A stretch of 64,000 nt of DNA from Clostridia bacterium (GCA_017463125.1 JAFTPV010000005.1:62001-126000); one strand, 5' to 3'; shown: positions 51,831-61,105, counted from the first letter of the stretch. Made by a program: numbers and translations. Notes: generated by a model not told the origin, from the letters alone.

Positions 51831-51901
51831 TAAGTAGATTGTAGTCAATTGAGTCGGCAGCTCCGGTATACCTTTTACATAAAATTAACAGGAGATTTTC
51901 T

Positions 51902-53437
51902 ATGTTCAAGCAACGCTGGTTTCGCTCGCTATTCATAAGACGCGCTATCGTTTTCATCTTGGTTTTAGTACAGTTTTTATATCTTATATACGCTCTTATA
52001 AGCAGCAGTATAACGTCGAATTTCATAAACGCGGCATTTTCCTTTTTAAGTCTGTGCATATCGTTTGTCATCGTGGTAAGACCCGGGCATTCATCGTACA
52101 AGCTCGCGTGGATATTCTTGATCTTTCTATCGCCTATTCTCGGTACGGGAATGTACCTCTTCTTTAATCATCAGATTACGCCGAGGATTACGGATAAAAA
52201 GTATATGGAAATCCTTAAAAAAACAAAAGGGATAAAGACTGTGGGCGAGGGCTCTCTCTCGAATGCCAAGCTCACAGCGCCAAATCACGCAAGGCTCGTA
52301 AGTTATCTTGACGAGCATTCCGGATTCCCGGTTTATAAAAACACAGACGTAAAATACTTCCCTCTCGGTGAATTTAAGTGGGAGGCGATGCTTGACGAGC
52401 TTAAAAAGGCGGAAAAATACATTTTCCTTGAATATTTTATAATTCAAGAGGGCGTTTTCTGGGATTCGATACTGGAAATATTAAAGGAAAAGGCAAAAGC
52501 TGGTGTCAAGGTCAGGATTCTGTACGACGATTTTGGATGCTTTTTCCTTCTGCCAAGCAACTATCCTAAAAAGCTTAAGGAATACGGAATAGAATGCGTT
52601 GCTTTCAATCCATTCAGGCCTTTTCTTTCAAGTATACAAAACAATCGTGACCACCGAAAAATATGCTCTATTGACGGAAAGGTCTGCTTTACCGGCGGAA
52701 TAAACCTTGCCGACGAGTACGTTAACGAAAAGGTGCGTCACGGGCACTGGAAGGACACGGCTGTAATGCTCACCGGAGAGGCTGCTTGGGGTATGACGGT
52801 AATGTTTCTTGAAATGTGGGAGCTATCTACGCTAAAGACAGAAAACATCAAGGATTACATGCCCGACTTTTCATTGCCCGAAGGTTTTGCCGAGGGGTTT
52901 GTGCAGCCCTATTGCGATACACCTATTGATAAAGAAAACGTAGGCGAAAACGTATATCTTAAAATAATACAGAATACGAAAAATTATTTATACATCAATA
53001 CGCCGTATCTCATTATTGACGAAGTAATGAGCCATAGCCTAGCCCTTGCGGCAAAATCAGGCGTTGACGTGAAAATAACCACTCCCGGTATAGGTGACAA
53101 ATGGTTTGTGCACGAAACCACCCGCTCATATTACAGAGATCTTATCAACTCAGGAGTTGAGATATACGAGTACGAGAAAGGCTTCAATCACGCCAAGACC
53201 TTCGTTTCTGACGACGAGATTGCGACCGTAGGAACGACTAATTTGGATTTCAGAAGCCTGTATCTGCATTTTGAATGCGGCGCGCTTATCATAAAATCAC
53301 CTGCTATACAAGATATTAAAAACGACTATATTGAAACTCTTAAAAAATGTAAAAGAATTTCCTTTGAAGATTGTAAAAGAAATATACCGCGTAAGCTGCT
53401 GCAAAATATACTGCGCTTGTTTGCTCCGCTTTTATAA
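51902..53437 (+). CDS. cls: Cardiolipin synthase
   Basis: 511 aa. Two N-terminal membrane helices (LVLVQFLYLIYALI; WIFLIFLSPILGTGMYLF), then two phospholipase-D HKD motifs: NHRDHRKICSIDGKV and FNHAKTFVSDDEIATVGT-N-DFRS. It joins two phosphatidylglycerol molecules into cardiolipin at the membrane. Length, topology and motifs are those of Firmicutes Cls. AGGAG ribosome site; own promoter and terminator. Confidence 0.93.
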   Translation: MFKQRWFRSLFIRRAIVFILVLVQFLYLIYALISSSITSNFINAAFSFLSLCISFVIVVRPGHSSYKLAWIFLIFLSPILGTGMYLFFNHQITPRITDKKYMEILKKTKGIKTVGEGSLSNAKLTAPNHARLVSYLDEHSGFPVYKNTDVKYFPLGEFKWEAMLDELKKAEKYIFLEYFIIQEGVFWDSILEILKEKAKAGVKVRILYDDFGCFFLLPSNYPKKLKEYGIECVAFNPFRPFLSSIQNNRDHRKICSIDGKVCFTGGINLADEYVNEKVRHGHWKDTAVMLTGEAAWGMTVMFLEMWELSTLKTENIKDYMPDFSLPEGFAEGFVQPYCDTPIDKENVGENVYLKIIQNTKNYLYINTPYLIIDEVMSHSLALAAKSGVDVKITTPGIGDKWFVHETTRSYYRDLINSGVEIYEYEKGFNHAKTFVSDDEIATVGTTNLDFRSLYLHFECGALIIKSPAIQDIKNDYIETLKKCKRISFEDCKRNIPRKLLQNILRLFAPLL

Positions 53438-53454
53438 AACGCTTAAATACTATA

Positions 53455-53489
53455 GCCGAGTCCTACTAAAATAAGACTCGGCCTTTTCT
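53455..53489 (+). terminator. Terminator after cls
   Basis: GCCGAGTC/GACTCGGC stem (53455-53462 with 53475-53482), 12-nt loop, T-rich tail. Confidence 0.85.
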
Positions 53490-53497
53490 TTTGAAAA

Positions 53498-54295
53498 TTA
53501 TCTTCTGCTTTTCTTATCCTTCAAATCACCGTAAATAGGCGTTGCAAGACCGAAGCCGCCGGACACCGATAGTATTTGCCCCGTAGTGTATGCCGACTCG
53601 TCGGACGCAAAATAGACTACGGCTGCGGCAATTTCCTCGGGCAGACCTATCCTTGCAAGCGGAATGTGCTTTAAGAACAGCTCTCTGAACTCTCCGCTCA
53701 AATTCTTCTCTACCGCCTCGGTTGCCGTCATACCCGGAAGGACGGCGTTACATCTTATATTACTTACCGCCTCGTGTACTGCTATCAGCTTCGTAAGGTA
53801 GTTTATTGCCGCCTTTGAGGTACCGTAGGCTATCTGTGAAATATCCGGCACAGTTCCGCCTACCGAGGAAATATTTATAATACTTCCCCCGCCCTGCGCT
53901 CGCATATATTCTATTACCGCCTTGCTACCGACAAAGACGCTTCGCAGGTTTGCGTTTACCGTTTCTAAAAAGACGTCCGTGTCGGTATTTGAAATATCAA
54001 GATCCTTTCCGGGATTTGAGGTGCCGAAATTATTTACGAGAACGTCTATCCTTCCGCACTCCGAAGCGACCTTTTTTGCCATTTCGTAATACGACTCCGG
54101 AACTAGAGCGTCGTTGTAAACGCACCTAACCTTATATCCCTTATTTTGAAGCGATGCGGCCTCCCTCTCTGCCGCCTCCGTGTTTCTTGCCGCCATATAC
54201 ACGACTGCGCCCTCTTTTGCACACGCCTTAACGGTAGCGAGGCCTATGCCTCTGGTTGATGCCGTTACTATTATAACCTTGTTTTCAAGCCTCAT
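53498..54295 (-). CDS. Short-chain dehydrogenase, probable bile-acid 7-alpha-hydroxysteroid dehydrogenase
   Basis: 265 aa classical SDR: cofactor motif TASTRGIG (11-18), LVNNFGT, catalytic Ser144 in INISSVGG, Tyr157 and Lys161 in YGTSK. The unusual TASTRGIG opening, VYMAAR, the VPDISQIAYGTSK run, IRCNAVLPG and the ending GGFGLATPIY closely follow the clostridial 7-alpha-HSDH I remember from Clostridium absonum/sardiniense rather than FabG-type reductases (normally TGASRGIG). It would oxidise the 7-hydroxyl of primary bile acids. It overlaps the upstream MFS transporter gene by 11 nt, a transporter-enzyme pairing known for bile-acid genes. The substrate remains an inference. Confidence 0.7.
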   Translation of the reverse strand: MRLENKVIIVTASTRGIGLATVKACAKEGAVVYMAARNTEAAEREAASLQNKGYKVRCVYNDALVPESYYEMAKKVASECGRIDVLVNNFGTSNPGKDLDISNTDTDVFLETVNANLRSVFVGSKAVIEYMRAQGGGSIINISSVGGTVPDISQIAYGTSKAAINYLTKLIAVHEAVSNIRCNAVLPGMTATEAVEKNLSGEFRELFLKHIPLARIGLPEEIAAAVVYFASDESAYTTGQILSVSGGFGLATPIYGDLKDKKSRR

Positions 54296-55718
54296 TTTTT
54301 ATCTTCTCCCCGTTATGAATTTTCGGTAATAAAAGAACTATTAAAATTCCTACGGCTACGCAAATTATTTCAATTATAGCGAGCGTCCGTATAGACGATA
54401 CAGCGCCTATAGCGGCAGCCCCTCCCGATGATACGTAGTCGGTTACACTGTTTGTAAACAGCGGCACCAGCACCGCAACACCAAAGGGTGCTGCAAGGTC
54501 GCGGAACAGACCGTAGGTTCCCGTAGCAGCCCCCGCGCTCCTCGGCGCAACTCCGTGCAGCACGACGCGCATAAATATCGTTGCGTTTGCGCCAAGGCCA
54601 AAGCCAAGCACACCGAGAGATAACGCAAGGAGGATAACCGACGTAGCCTCCGTAAACAACAGCATTACTGCGCACCCAACACCCGTTATCCCAAACGACG
54701 AGGCGAGAATCCTCTTCGGCTCATATTTATCCGCAAGAGGCCCGAGGAGTATTGAGCCGAGTGACATTCCTATATACATTATCGAGATAGCGTAACCTGA
54801 TATAACACTGCTCTCGGGCTGGGTATAGTTTACAAAAACGATAATATTGGTCATATTTGCCTGCATAAGCCCTTGGGTCAAGAGAAGCGCTGCTACCGAA
54901 AGAATGAACGAGCGCCGTTTCATAAAAGAGCCTTGAAGAATAGGATTTTTCGCCTGTTTTTCTATAAATATAAGCAACACGAGAGATACCGCTGCCGCCA
55001 CGCACACCGAAATAAAGGCTGCCGAACTCCAGCCGAAATTCTGACCAAACGACGGGATGCACAGCGCCAGACTGAAAAAGATAAGAACGAATAACGCCCC
55101 CATACCGTCGAATCCCGAAAGAGTACCGTAAGATTCACCTTTTTCTTTTTTTATGAATATACAGGCTGCAAATATTATAACGGAGAGCAAAGCGCAAGTC
55201 CACATCATCGCACGCCAACCCAGGCTGTCTATCATCAGGCTGCCAAGGCTCGGTCCAAATATAACCGCAACACTTGATATAAGCATATAGAGAGAAAATC
55301 CGCCTGCTACTCTATCGTGCGGAAAGGCGCTTACTATATATGCTATTACGGCAGGTGCTATAGCCGCGCTTCCCGCACCTACTATGAAACGGGCAATCAG
55401 CATAAACATCAAAGAGGTTGCCGATGCGGTGAGTATATTTCCTAACGTAAAAACAAGTATTCCTAAAAGCAAGGTCGCGCGTCTGCCAAGCACGTCTCCA
55501 AGTCTGCCCCAAACGGGAGCAAGGGCTGCGGTAGATATTGCCATAGAAAGTGCCGTCCACGTCGTATTGTTATAATCAAGTCCAATATCCTTTACAAACG
55601 CGGGAGCTAAAACCGTAGTAAATCCTCCGACAATACCTATCAAAAAGGCTGCGAGGGCGTACGGTACGAAGCCGGAAAGGTAGGATTTTTCTTGTAATTC
55701 TCCCAAAAATATGATCAT
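54285..55718 (-). CDS. MFS transporter of the 14-helix (DHA2-like) type, paired with the HSDH-like gene
   Basis: About 477 aa with roughly 14 hydrophobic helices. MFS signature GRLGDVLGRRATLLLG between helices 2 and 3 and motif C-like GPSLGSLMIDSLGWRAMMW are clear. Drug/proton antiporter style, but its overlap with the HSDH-like gene suggests import or export of the same substrate, as with bile-acid transporters. Start uncertain: the ATG at 55718 sits right after AAAGGA (spacing tight); a longer frame begins at 55772, and a TTG a few codons later has better spacing. First gene of a two-gene operon. Confidence 0.8.
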   Translation of the reverse strand: MIIFLGELQEKSYLSGFVPYALAAFLIGIVGGFTTVLAPAFVKDIGLDYNNTTWTALSMAISTAALAPVWGRLGDVLGRRATLLLGILVFTLGNILTASATSLMFMLIARFIVGAGSAAIAPAVIAYIVSAFPHDRVAGGFSLYMLISSVAVIFGPSLGSLMIDSLGWRAMMWTCALLSVIIFAACIFIKKEKGESYGTLSGFDGMGALFVLIFFSLALCIPSFGQNFGWSSAAFISVCVAAAVSLVLLIFIEKQAKNPILQGSFMKRRSFILSVAALLLTQGLMQANMTNIIVFVNYTQPESSVISGYAISIMYIGMSLGSILLGPLADKYEPKRILASSFGITGVGCAVMLLFTEATSVILLALSLGVLGFGLGANATIFMRVVLHGVAPRSAGAATGTYGLFRDLAAPFGVAVLVPLFTNSVTDYVSSGGAAAIGAVSSIRTLAIIEIICVAVGILIVLLLPKIHNGEKIKNEA

Positions 55719-55885
55719 TCCTTTCTTATAGAGGTTGTTTGTTTTCGGTTTCCGAACAAAGATTCGTTCCATCGCCTACGGAACGAAAGACACAAACGAC
55801 GGTTTGAAATATTTTTTCAAACTTTACTCCTATGTTTTTTATATTTGTATTATTTACAAAAACAGATGGGTAATTCGTCACAAAT

Positions 55886-55913
55886 AAAAAAGCGGCTTAA
55901 AAGCCGCTTTTTG
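55886..55913 (-). terminator. Terminator after the duplicated ABC operon
   Basis: AGCGGC/GCCGCT stem extended by A/T pairs on both sides, T runs on both strands; on the minus strand it follows the last permease gene. Confidence 0.8.
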
Positions 55914-55924
55914 TAAATTTCAGT

Positions 55925-56746
55925 TTACACCAAACTTGTTTTATTTAATATCGTCTTGCTCAATGCTCCAAGTCCTACGCTGAAAAGAAGTCCGCCTGCA
56001 AGGCACAAAACGACGTTTATAGCGGTAGAGCCAAGAGGCGTTATCATTGAGACCATCATAAATAGGAGCATACACGCGCCGAGCGATCCGCATAGGGAGA
56101 GCCACGCTACGTGCTTTGCCGAAACGGCAACTATCACGTCTATCGCCACGAACACGAGCATGAGAAATATTTTTGCTATCATGCACATTACGATATTCAT
56201 CGCCGACAGTCCCATAAGGTCAAACGAAAGACCAGAAATAGCACCGCCGAGCATTGCGCCGATAAAGTACGCCGTAAGCATAATAGCCCCTGCCGCGAAG
56301 CCCGCAAGCGTCTTGGAGATAACGTAGTCTCCCTTTTTTGCACGAACGGTAAAGAGGTTCTTCGCATAACCGCTTCTAAAATCCTCGGAGATAAAGAGGC
56401 AGATAAAGACGGCAACGAGCATAAACATCATATTAATATTACACATACTCATAACGTCCATACCGCCCATTTCAGCAGCTTCTCCGTCCTCCGAAGGAAG
56501 CGTACCTATAGACTGCCAAGCGTTCTCGGGACCTTCCATAACCGTTTCAACACCCGTCTGCGGGTCCTTGGAAACCGAGCCGTCCATCATCGTCATCATG
56601 ACGGTAATGAGTATCGGAATAACGAGGGCACAGGCAATTAAAATATAAAAGAGCCTTGATTTGAACATTCTTTTGAAGTCTACCTTAAGCATACTCTTGA
56701 GCCTTTTGCCGAAATCGCTTTTTTCAAAGGTTACTGTGTTTTCCAT
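55925..56746 (-). CDS. ABC transporter permease, second copy
   Basis: 273 aa, six predicted helices, ABC-2 type as in BcrB/LanE-like immunity transporters. Opens SDFGKRLKSMLKVDFKRMFKSRLFYI, nearly the same plan as the first copy at 57662 (SFAERLKSMLGVDFYRLFHTPVFYI); shared motif DFRSGYAKNLFTVRAKKGDYV versus DYKSGYVKQLFTTHAKKQDYM (each split here). A large loop after helix 1 has an acidic outside segment (EDGEAAEMGG). Pairs with the ATPase gene ending at 56748. Such transporters remove peptide antibiotics from the membrane. Confidence 0.82.
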   Translation of the reverse strand: MENTVTFEKSDFGKRLKSMLKVDFKRMFKSRLFYILIACALVIPILITVMMTMMDGSVSKDPQTGVETVMEGPENAWQSIGTLPSEDGEAAEMGGMDVMSMCNINMMFMLVAVFICLFISEDFRSGYAKNLFTVRAKKGDYVISKTLAGFAAGAIMLTAYFIGAMLGGAISGLSFDLMGLSAMNIVMCMIAKIFLMLVFVAIDVIVAVSAKHVAWLSLCGSLGACMLLFMMVSMITPLGSTAINVVLCLAGGLLFSVGLGALSKTILNKTSLV

Positions 56747-56747
56747 A

Positions 56748-57647
56748 TCATCTGCCCTCCTTCATAAGATCGATATAATATTCCTCAAGACCTATCTTGT
56801 CGGTTCTAATCTCTGTGACGCAGATGCCGTTTTCGTAAAGATAGGTAACGATCTGCTCGGGAGTCGTAGCGTCGTACACGCGGATATACTCCGCTTCGTC
56901 CTCTTCAACCCGTGAATACTTGCAGCCGAGAAGCATTTTGGTTCTGCTCATATCGGCTGAGCGAAGAGCAACGTAGGTACGGCAGCTCTCATCAAGCTCG
57001 TCTGCGGTCATCTCGCGTACCATTTTCCCGTGACGGATAATTCCATAATGGGTAGCCACCTTCTGAAGCTCACCGAGAAGATGAGAGGACACCACTATGC
57101 TGCGTTTGCCGTCCTTAATAATGTCAAGGAACACCTCTCTCATAATCCTCATGCCGTCGGCGTCAAGACCGTTGAGAGGCTCGTCAAGCACGAGGAGCGT
57201 CGGCTCTCCGATAAGCGCCATTGCAATACCTACTCTCTGCTTCATACCGAGAGAGCAATTTTTATATTTGTTTCCTGCGGCGCCTTCCATTCTGACCATT
57301 TTCAATGCCCTTACAACCTCTTTTTCGGCATCTGGAATACCGAGATTTGCCGCCTGAAGCATCATATTGTCAAAAACGGTAAGTCCCGGAAAGCACCCGG
57401 GTGCCTCAATAAGCACCCCCACCCTTGCTCTCACGTCCTTGTCGGTATGATCCCTGCCGTAAAGCTTTATCGTACCGGCGCTTTTGGGTATAAGCCCGCA
57501 TATCATTTTTTCGGTTGTTGATTTACCCGAGCCGTTCTCGCCGATAAAGCCGTATATTGCGCCCATAGGCACGGTCATATCAAGGCCGCAAACAGCCTGC
57601 TTTTCGCCAAAGTTTTTTGATAGATTTCTTATTTCAACCGCATTCAT
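56748..57647 (-). CDS. ABC transporter ATP-binding protein, second copy
   Basis: 299 aa. Walker A GENGSGKST, signature CSLGMKQR, Walker B LLVLDEPLNGLD and SSHLL His loop intact. The GENGSGKST form and C-terminal 80-residue extension are typical of BcrA/LanF-like ATPases. AAGGAGG ribosome site. Very like the copy at 58504 (same AVEIRNLSK opening, same IGLEEYYIDLM ending), so the ATPase-permease pair has been duplicated in tandem. Confidence 0.88.
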   Translation of the reverse strand: MNAVEIRNLSKNFGEKQAVCGLDMTVPMGAIYGFIGENGSGKSTTEKMICGLIPKSAGTIKLYGRDHTDKDVRARVGVLIEAPGCFPGLTVFDNMMLQAANLGIPDAEKEVVRALKMVRMEGAAGNKYKNCSLGMKQRVGIAMALIGEPTLLVLDEPLNGLDADGMRIMREVFLDIIKDGKRSIVVSSHLLGELQKVATHYGIIRHGKMVREMTADELDESCRTYVALRSADMSRTKMLLGCKYSRVEEDEAEYIRVYDATTPEQIVTYLYENGICVTEIRTDKIGLEEYYIDLMKEGR

Positions 57648-57661
57648 TAAAGCTATCCTCC

Positions 57662-58504
57662 TTAATACACGTCGCTCTTTGAAAGAATATGAGTACCCAG
57701 TGCGTTATAGAAAACAGTCCACAACACCGACACCAGTATGCAAATTACAAGCGTTTCAATATTACTTACAAGGCAGGCATTGACCGAAGAGCCGTAAAGA
57801 AATACGTTGAGGAAGCCTGTGGGAAGCGAAAGACCTTCCACAATTGCCGCCGCACCGATAATAAGAATACCTGTGCCGAAGAAGAAGGAAGAGGCTATGG
57901 AAATACCGAAATATCTTCTGAAAATAACGTTTAAGAAGGTGTAAAGGCTTGCCCAGCCAAGACTCATTACCATCTTGCCGACGATTGCGATTATAAGCGA
58001 TCCGACGTTTACCTCCAGTGAATAGCCTACGAGAAGGCCCGCAAAGGTTCCGCCGATAAAATACGAGGCGCACATACAAACGATAGCAAAGGCGCATACG
58101 AGGCTCTTTGACATCATATAATCCTGCTTCTTTGCGTGAGTGGTAAAGAGCTGCTTTACGTATCCCGACTTATAATCGTGTCCGATGAATATAGAAACCA
58201 TAATACCGCCGAAGATGAATACCATATTCATATTGGCATAATCGGCAATAGTGTTTATTACGTAAAGAGGCTCTGTGGCGGCGATTATCTGCCACACGTT
58301 AGAATACAGAGGCTCCATAGTGTTGCCGTTTTGGTCAGGCATCATAGTCATTGCCGACACCATTGCGGGAATAATTGCCGAAATTGCAAGGAAAATATAA
58401 AACACAGGAGTATGGAACAGACGGTAAAAATCCACTCCAAGCATACTTTTCAGACGCTCCGCAAAGCTCGGCGACTCAAATTTAAGTTCTTTTGACTTTG
58501 TCAT
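57662..58504 (-). CDS. ABC transporter permease, first copy
   Basis: 280 aa, six predicted helices, ABC-2 type. Starts at an ATG overlapping the stop of the upstream ATPase (TGATG), so it is translationally coupled. The extracytoplasmic loop after helix 1 (PDQNGNTMEPLYSNVWQIIA) differs from the second copy, which may alter the recognised peptide. An in-frame GTG one codon earlier is possible. Confidence 0.82.
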   Translation of the reverse strand: MTKSKELKFESPSFAERLKSMLGVDFYRLFHTPVFYIFLAISAIIPAMVSAMTMMPDQNGNTMEPLYSNVWQIIAATEPLYVINTIADYANMNMVFIFGGIMVSIFIGHDYKSGYVKQLFTTHAKKQDYMMSKSLVCAFAIVCMCASYFIGGTFAGLLVGYSLEVNVGSLIIAIVGKMVMSLGWASLYTFLNVIFRRYFGISIASSFFFGTGILIIGAAAIVEGLSLPTGFLNVFLYGSSVNACLVSNIETLVICILVSVLWTVFYNALGTHILSKSDVY

Positions 58505-59406
58505 CACTCTTCTCCCTTCCTTGACATCAGCTCGATATAGTATTCTTCAAGGCCAATCTTATTCTTTTTAATTTCACTGACAACGTGACCGCTCTTCATC
58601 AGATAATCGACGATGTACGCCGTGTCGTCAACGTCATACACGCGGATATATTCGCCTTCCTCACGGACGTCTGCAAACTTCTTCGAGAGAATTGCCCAAG
58701 CCCCCTTCATATCATCGGTCTTAAGCGATACGAACACCTGCGCTCTTCTATCCATCTCCTCGGCAGAAAGCTCCATTATCATTTTACCCTGCCGTATGAT
58801 GCCGTAATGAGTTGCAATTTTTTCAAGCTCGCCAAGAATATGAGAGGATATAAGTACGGTACAGCCGTAATTTTTCGTAATATCAACGAGTATCTCGCGC
58901 ATAATTCTCATACCGTCTGTGTCAAGACCGTTTATCGGCTCGTCAAGAATAAGAAGCGCGGGGTCGCCGAGAAGCGCCATAGCAATACCTATCCTCTGCT
59001 TCATACCGAGAGAACAGCTCTTGAACTTGATATTTGCCGAATCCTGCATTCTCACGATTTCAAGAACGCGTCTTATCTCTTCGTCGGGATTTTTTAGACC
59101 GAGATTGATAGTCTGCATACGCAAATTCTGATAAACGCTTGAATGAGGGAAGCAGCCCGCATTCTCAATAAGCGCGCCAACTCTGACTCTAACTCCCGCA
59201 TCTGTATAGTCTCTGCCGAAGAGCTTTATCTCTCCTCCGTCGGGAACAAGATGACCGCAGATGAGCTTTTCGGTAGTGGATTTTCCCGATCCGTTCTCGC
59301 CGATGAAGCCGTAGATCGAGCCCACAGGCACGGTCATATTAAGATTATCAACGGCGTACATGCCGCGAAAGCTTTTTGACAAATTTCTGATTTCAATAGC
59401 ATTCAT
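58504..59406 (-). CDS. ABC transporter ATP-binding protein, first copy
   Basis: 300 aa. Walker A GENGSGKST, signature CSLGMKQR, Walker B LLILDEPINGLD, His in SSHIL. BcrA/LanF-like. First gene of the duplicated four-gene set 59406-55925. No two-component system or bacteriocin gene adjoins, so self-immunity cannot be shown; general resistance to host or bacterial peptides is plausible. Confidence 0.88.
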   Translation of the reverse strand: MNAIEIRNLSKSFRGMYAVDNLNMTVPVGSIYGFIGENGSGKSTTEKLICGHLVPDGGEIKLFGRDYTDAGVRVRVGALIENAGCFPHSSVYQNLRMQTINLGLKNPDEEIRRVLEIVRMQDSANIKFKSCSLGMKQRIGIAMALLGDPALLILDEPINGLDTDGMRIMREILVDITKNYGCTVLISSHILGELEKIATHYGIIRQGKMIMELSAEEMDRRAQVFVSLKTDDMKGAWAILSKKFADVREEGEYIRVYDVDDTAYIVDYLMKSGHVVSEIKKNKIGLEEYYIELMSRKGEE

Positions 59407-59543
59407 ATTTTTGTCGTTCCTTTCTTCGTAATATTGCTACTGCGTTGATTTTGATATAATATTTTAGCTCTTTTTTGTTTGCGATTTGATAAAGTGATGT
59501 TAAATAAATGTTAAAGTCGGGCTATTATAGTATTTTTATAAAG

Positions 59544-59576
59544 AAAAGGTCGATGCATACTTGCACCGACCTTTTT
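59544..59576. terminator. Terminator after the decarboxylase gamma-like gene
   Basis: AAAAGGTCG/CGACC TTTTT stem (59544-59552 with 59567-59575), hairpin loop of 14 nt with an inner TGCA pairing; T runs on both strands. Confidence 0.75.
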
Positions 59577-59591
59577 AATATTGATTTTAGA

Positions 59592-59738
59592 TTAATCCTC
59601 GTTTTCGGGAATATTTCTTGTGAACTTACCTATCGCGTAAGTCGCAACGATTATAATGCCGATTATGATAAATACGCCGAGCATACCAACGCCCATGTAT
59701 TTAAGATTATTTACAAATTCCATTGGTTGAAAGTTCAT
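59592..59738 (-). CDS. 48-aa membrane protein, probable gamma-like subunit of a Na+-pump decarboxylase
   Basis: Very short gene with an AAAGGAG ribosome site 27 nt after the beta-subunit gene. The product has a short N-terminus (MNFQPMEFVNNLKYMG), one membrane helix (MLGVFIIIGIIIVATYAI) and a charged tail (GKFTRNIPENED). This is the layout of OadG-type subunits that hold the decarboxylase complex on the membrane, shortened to its membrane part. Assignment rests on size, topology and position next to the beta subunit. Confidence 0.65.
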   Translation of the reverse strand: MNFQPMEFVNNLKYMGVGMLGVFIIIGIIIVATYAIGKFTRNIPENED

Positions 59739-59765
59739 ATCTTTCTCCTTTCGTTATCCGTAAGG

Positions 59766-60980
59766 TTATGCAAAGAAGCCAAGCACGAGAGCGCCTGCAA
59801 TAACCGAAGCTATCTGACCCGAAACGTTTACGCCGATAGAGTGCATGAGAAGGAAGTTCTGATTATCCTCTGCAAGAGCCATCTTATGTACGATTCTTCC
59901 GGACATGGGGAACGCGGAAATGCCGGCTGCACCAATCATAGGATTGATAAGAGGCTTGCCGAGAAGCTTCATTATTACGTTGTAGAGCTTTGCAAAAAGT
60001 ACGCCGCCTGCGGTATCAACGATAAACGCAATCAGGCCAAGACCCATGATAAGAAGGGTTTCAAATGCAAGGAACTGGCTTGCGTGCATATTGAAGGCGA
60101 TTGTGATACCGAGGAATATGGTAATAAGGTTTGCAAGCACCTTCTGTGCGGTTTCTGAAATAGACTCAAGCACGCCGCACTCTCGGATAAGGTTACCGAA
60201 CATAAGGAAGCCGATAAGCGAGCCTGCCGATGGAGCGAATACGCAAGCAACTATTGATATGATTATGGGGAAGAGAATCTTAGTCAGCTTGGATACGGAT
60301 TTTGCCTCATAGGGCATACGTATACGGCGCTCGTTCTTTGTTGTAAGAGCCTTAATAACAGGGGGCTGAATAATGGGAACAAGAGCCATATAAGAGTATG
60401 CCGCAACGGTAATTGCGCCTATGTAATTTGAGCCAAGAGCGTTTGCCACAACGATGGATGTGGGACCGTCAGCCGCGCCGATGATGGAGATGGACGCAGC
60501 GTCCTTGATCTCGGGGAAGAACACCGAAGCCATGCAAAGCGTGAAGAAGATACCGAACTGTGCCGCCGCACCGAAGATCATAAGCTTCGGATTTGAAAGC
60601 AGAGGACCAAAGTCGATCATTGCTCCGATACCAATAAACAGAAGCAGTGGGAACAGCTCGTTTGCAATTCCCGCATTATAAAGCTCGTGAAGGGGCTCTG
60701 CGATTCCACCGTATTTAACGAAGCTCATAGCGTCACAGCAGGTAATTCCCTCCATTTGAGGCATTCCGCAGGCAACGCACTCGGTTGTATGTGTTATAAC
60801 ACCGGGGAAATTCATAAGAATTGCGCCAAATCCAATAGGAAGAAGAAGGGTTGGCTCCATTTCCTTCTTGATAGCAAGGTATATAAGAACACCGCCTATC
60901 AACCACATAACAAACATTTTCCAGTTGCCGTCCTGACCGAATTCAAGCATCGGTTCAAACAAAGCTAAAATATCGCTCAT
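59766..60980 (-). CDS. Sodium-ion-translocating decarboxylase, beta subunit
   Basis: 404 aa, about ten membrane helices. OadB/MmdB/GcdB family motifs: GIGAMIDFGPLLSNP, IIGAADGPTSI, the discontinuous-helix motif GAAGISAFPMS and IAFNMHASQFL. This subunit pumps Na+ out using the free energy of decarboxylation. Odd feature: an inserted segment (residues about 61-90) with four Cys (68, 71, 81, 82: CVACG then CC). No carboxyltransferase or biotin-carrier gene is in the window, so the decarboxylated acid (oxaloacetate, methylmalonyl-CoA or glutaconyl-CoA) cannot be told. Own promoter. Confidence 0.9.
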   Translation of the reverse strand: MSDILALFEPMLEFGQDGNWKMFVMWLIGGVLIYLAIKKEMEPTLLLPIGFGAILMNFPGVITHTTECVACGMPQMEGITCCDAMSFVKYGGIAEPLHELYNAGIANELFPLLLFIGIGAMIDFGPLLSNPKLMIFGAAAQFGIFFTLCMASVFFPEIKDAASISIIGAADGPTSIVVANALGSNYIGAITVAAYSYMALVPIIQPPVIKALTTKNERRIRMPYEAKSVSKLTKILFPIIISIVACVFAPSAGSLIGFLMFGNLIRECGVLESISETAQKVLANLITIFLGITIAFNMHASQFLAFETLLIMGLGLIAFIVDTAGGVLFAKLYNVIMKLLGKPLINPMIGAAGISAFPMSGRIVHKMALAEDNQNFLLMHSIGVNVSGQIASVIAGALVLGFFA

Positions 60981-61017
60981 TGTCTTTCTCCTTAAAATTC
61001 CAAATTTTTCTTACTAG

Positions 61018-61046
61018 ATTATAGCACATATTTAATCAAAAATCAA
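61018..61046 (-). promoter_or_regulatory. Promoter of the Na+-decarboxylase genes
   Basis: Minus strand TTGATT (61041-61046), 17-bp spacer, TATAAT (61018-61023). Confidence 0.75.
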
Positions 61047-61105
61047 CAGATAAATCTCAAAAGTGCTTTTTAATTTTGAAAAACGGAATTTTATTATCCT
61101 TGATA

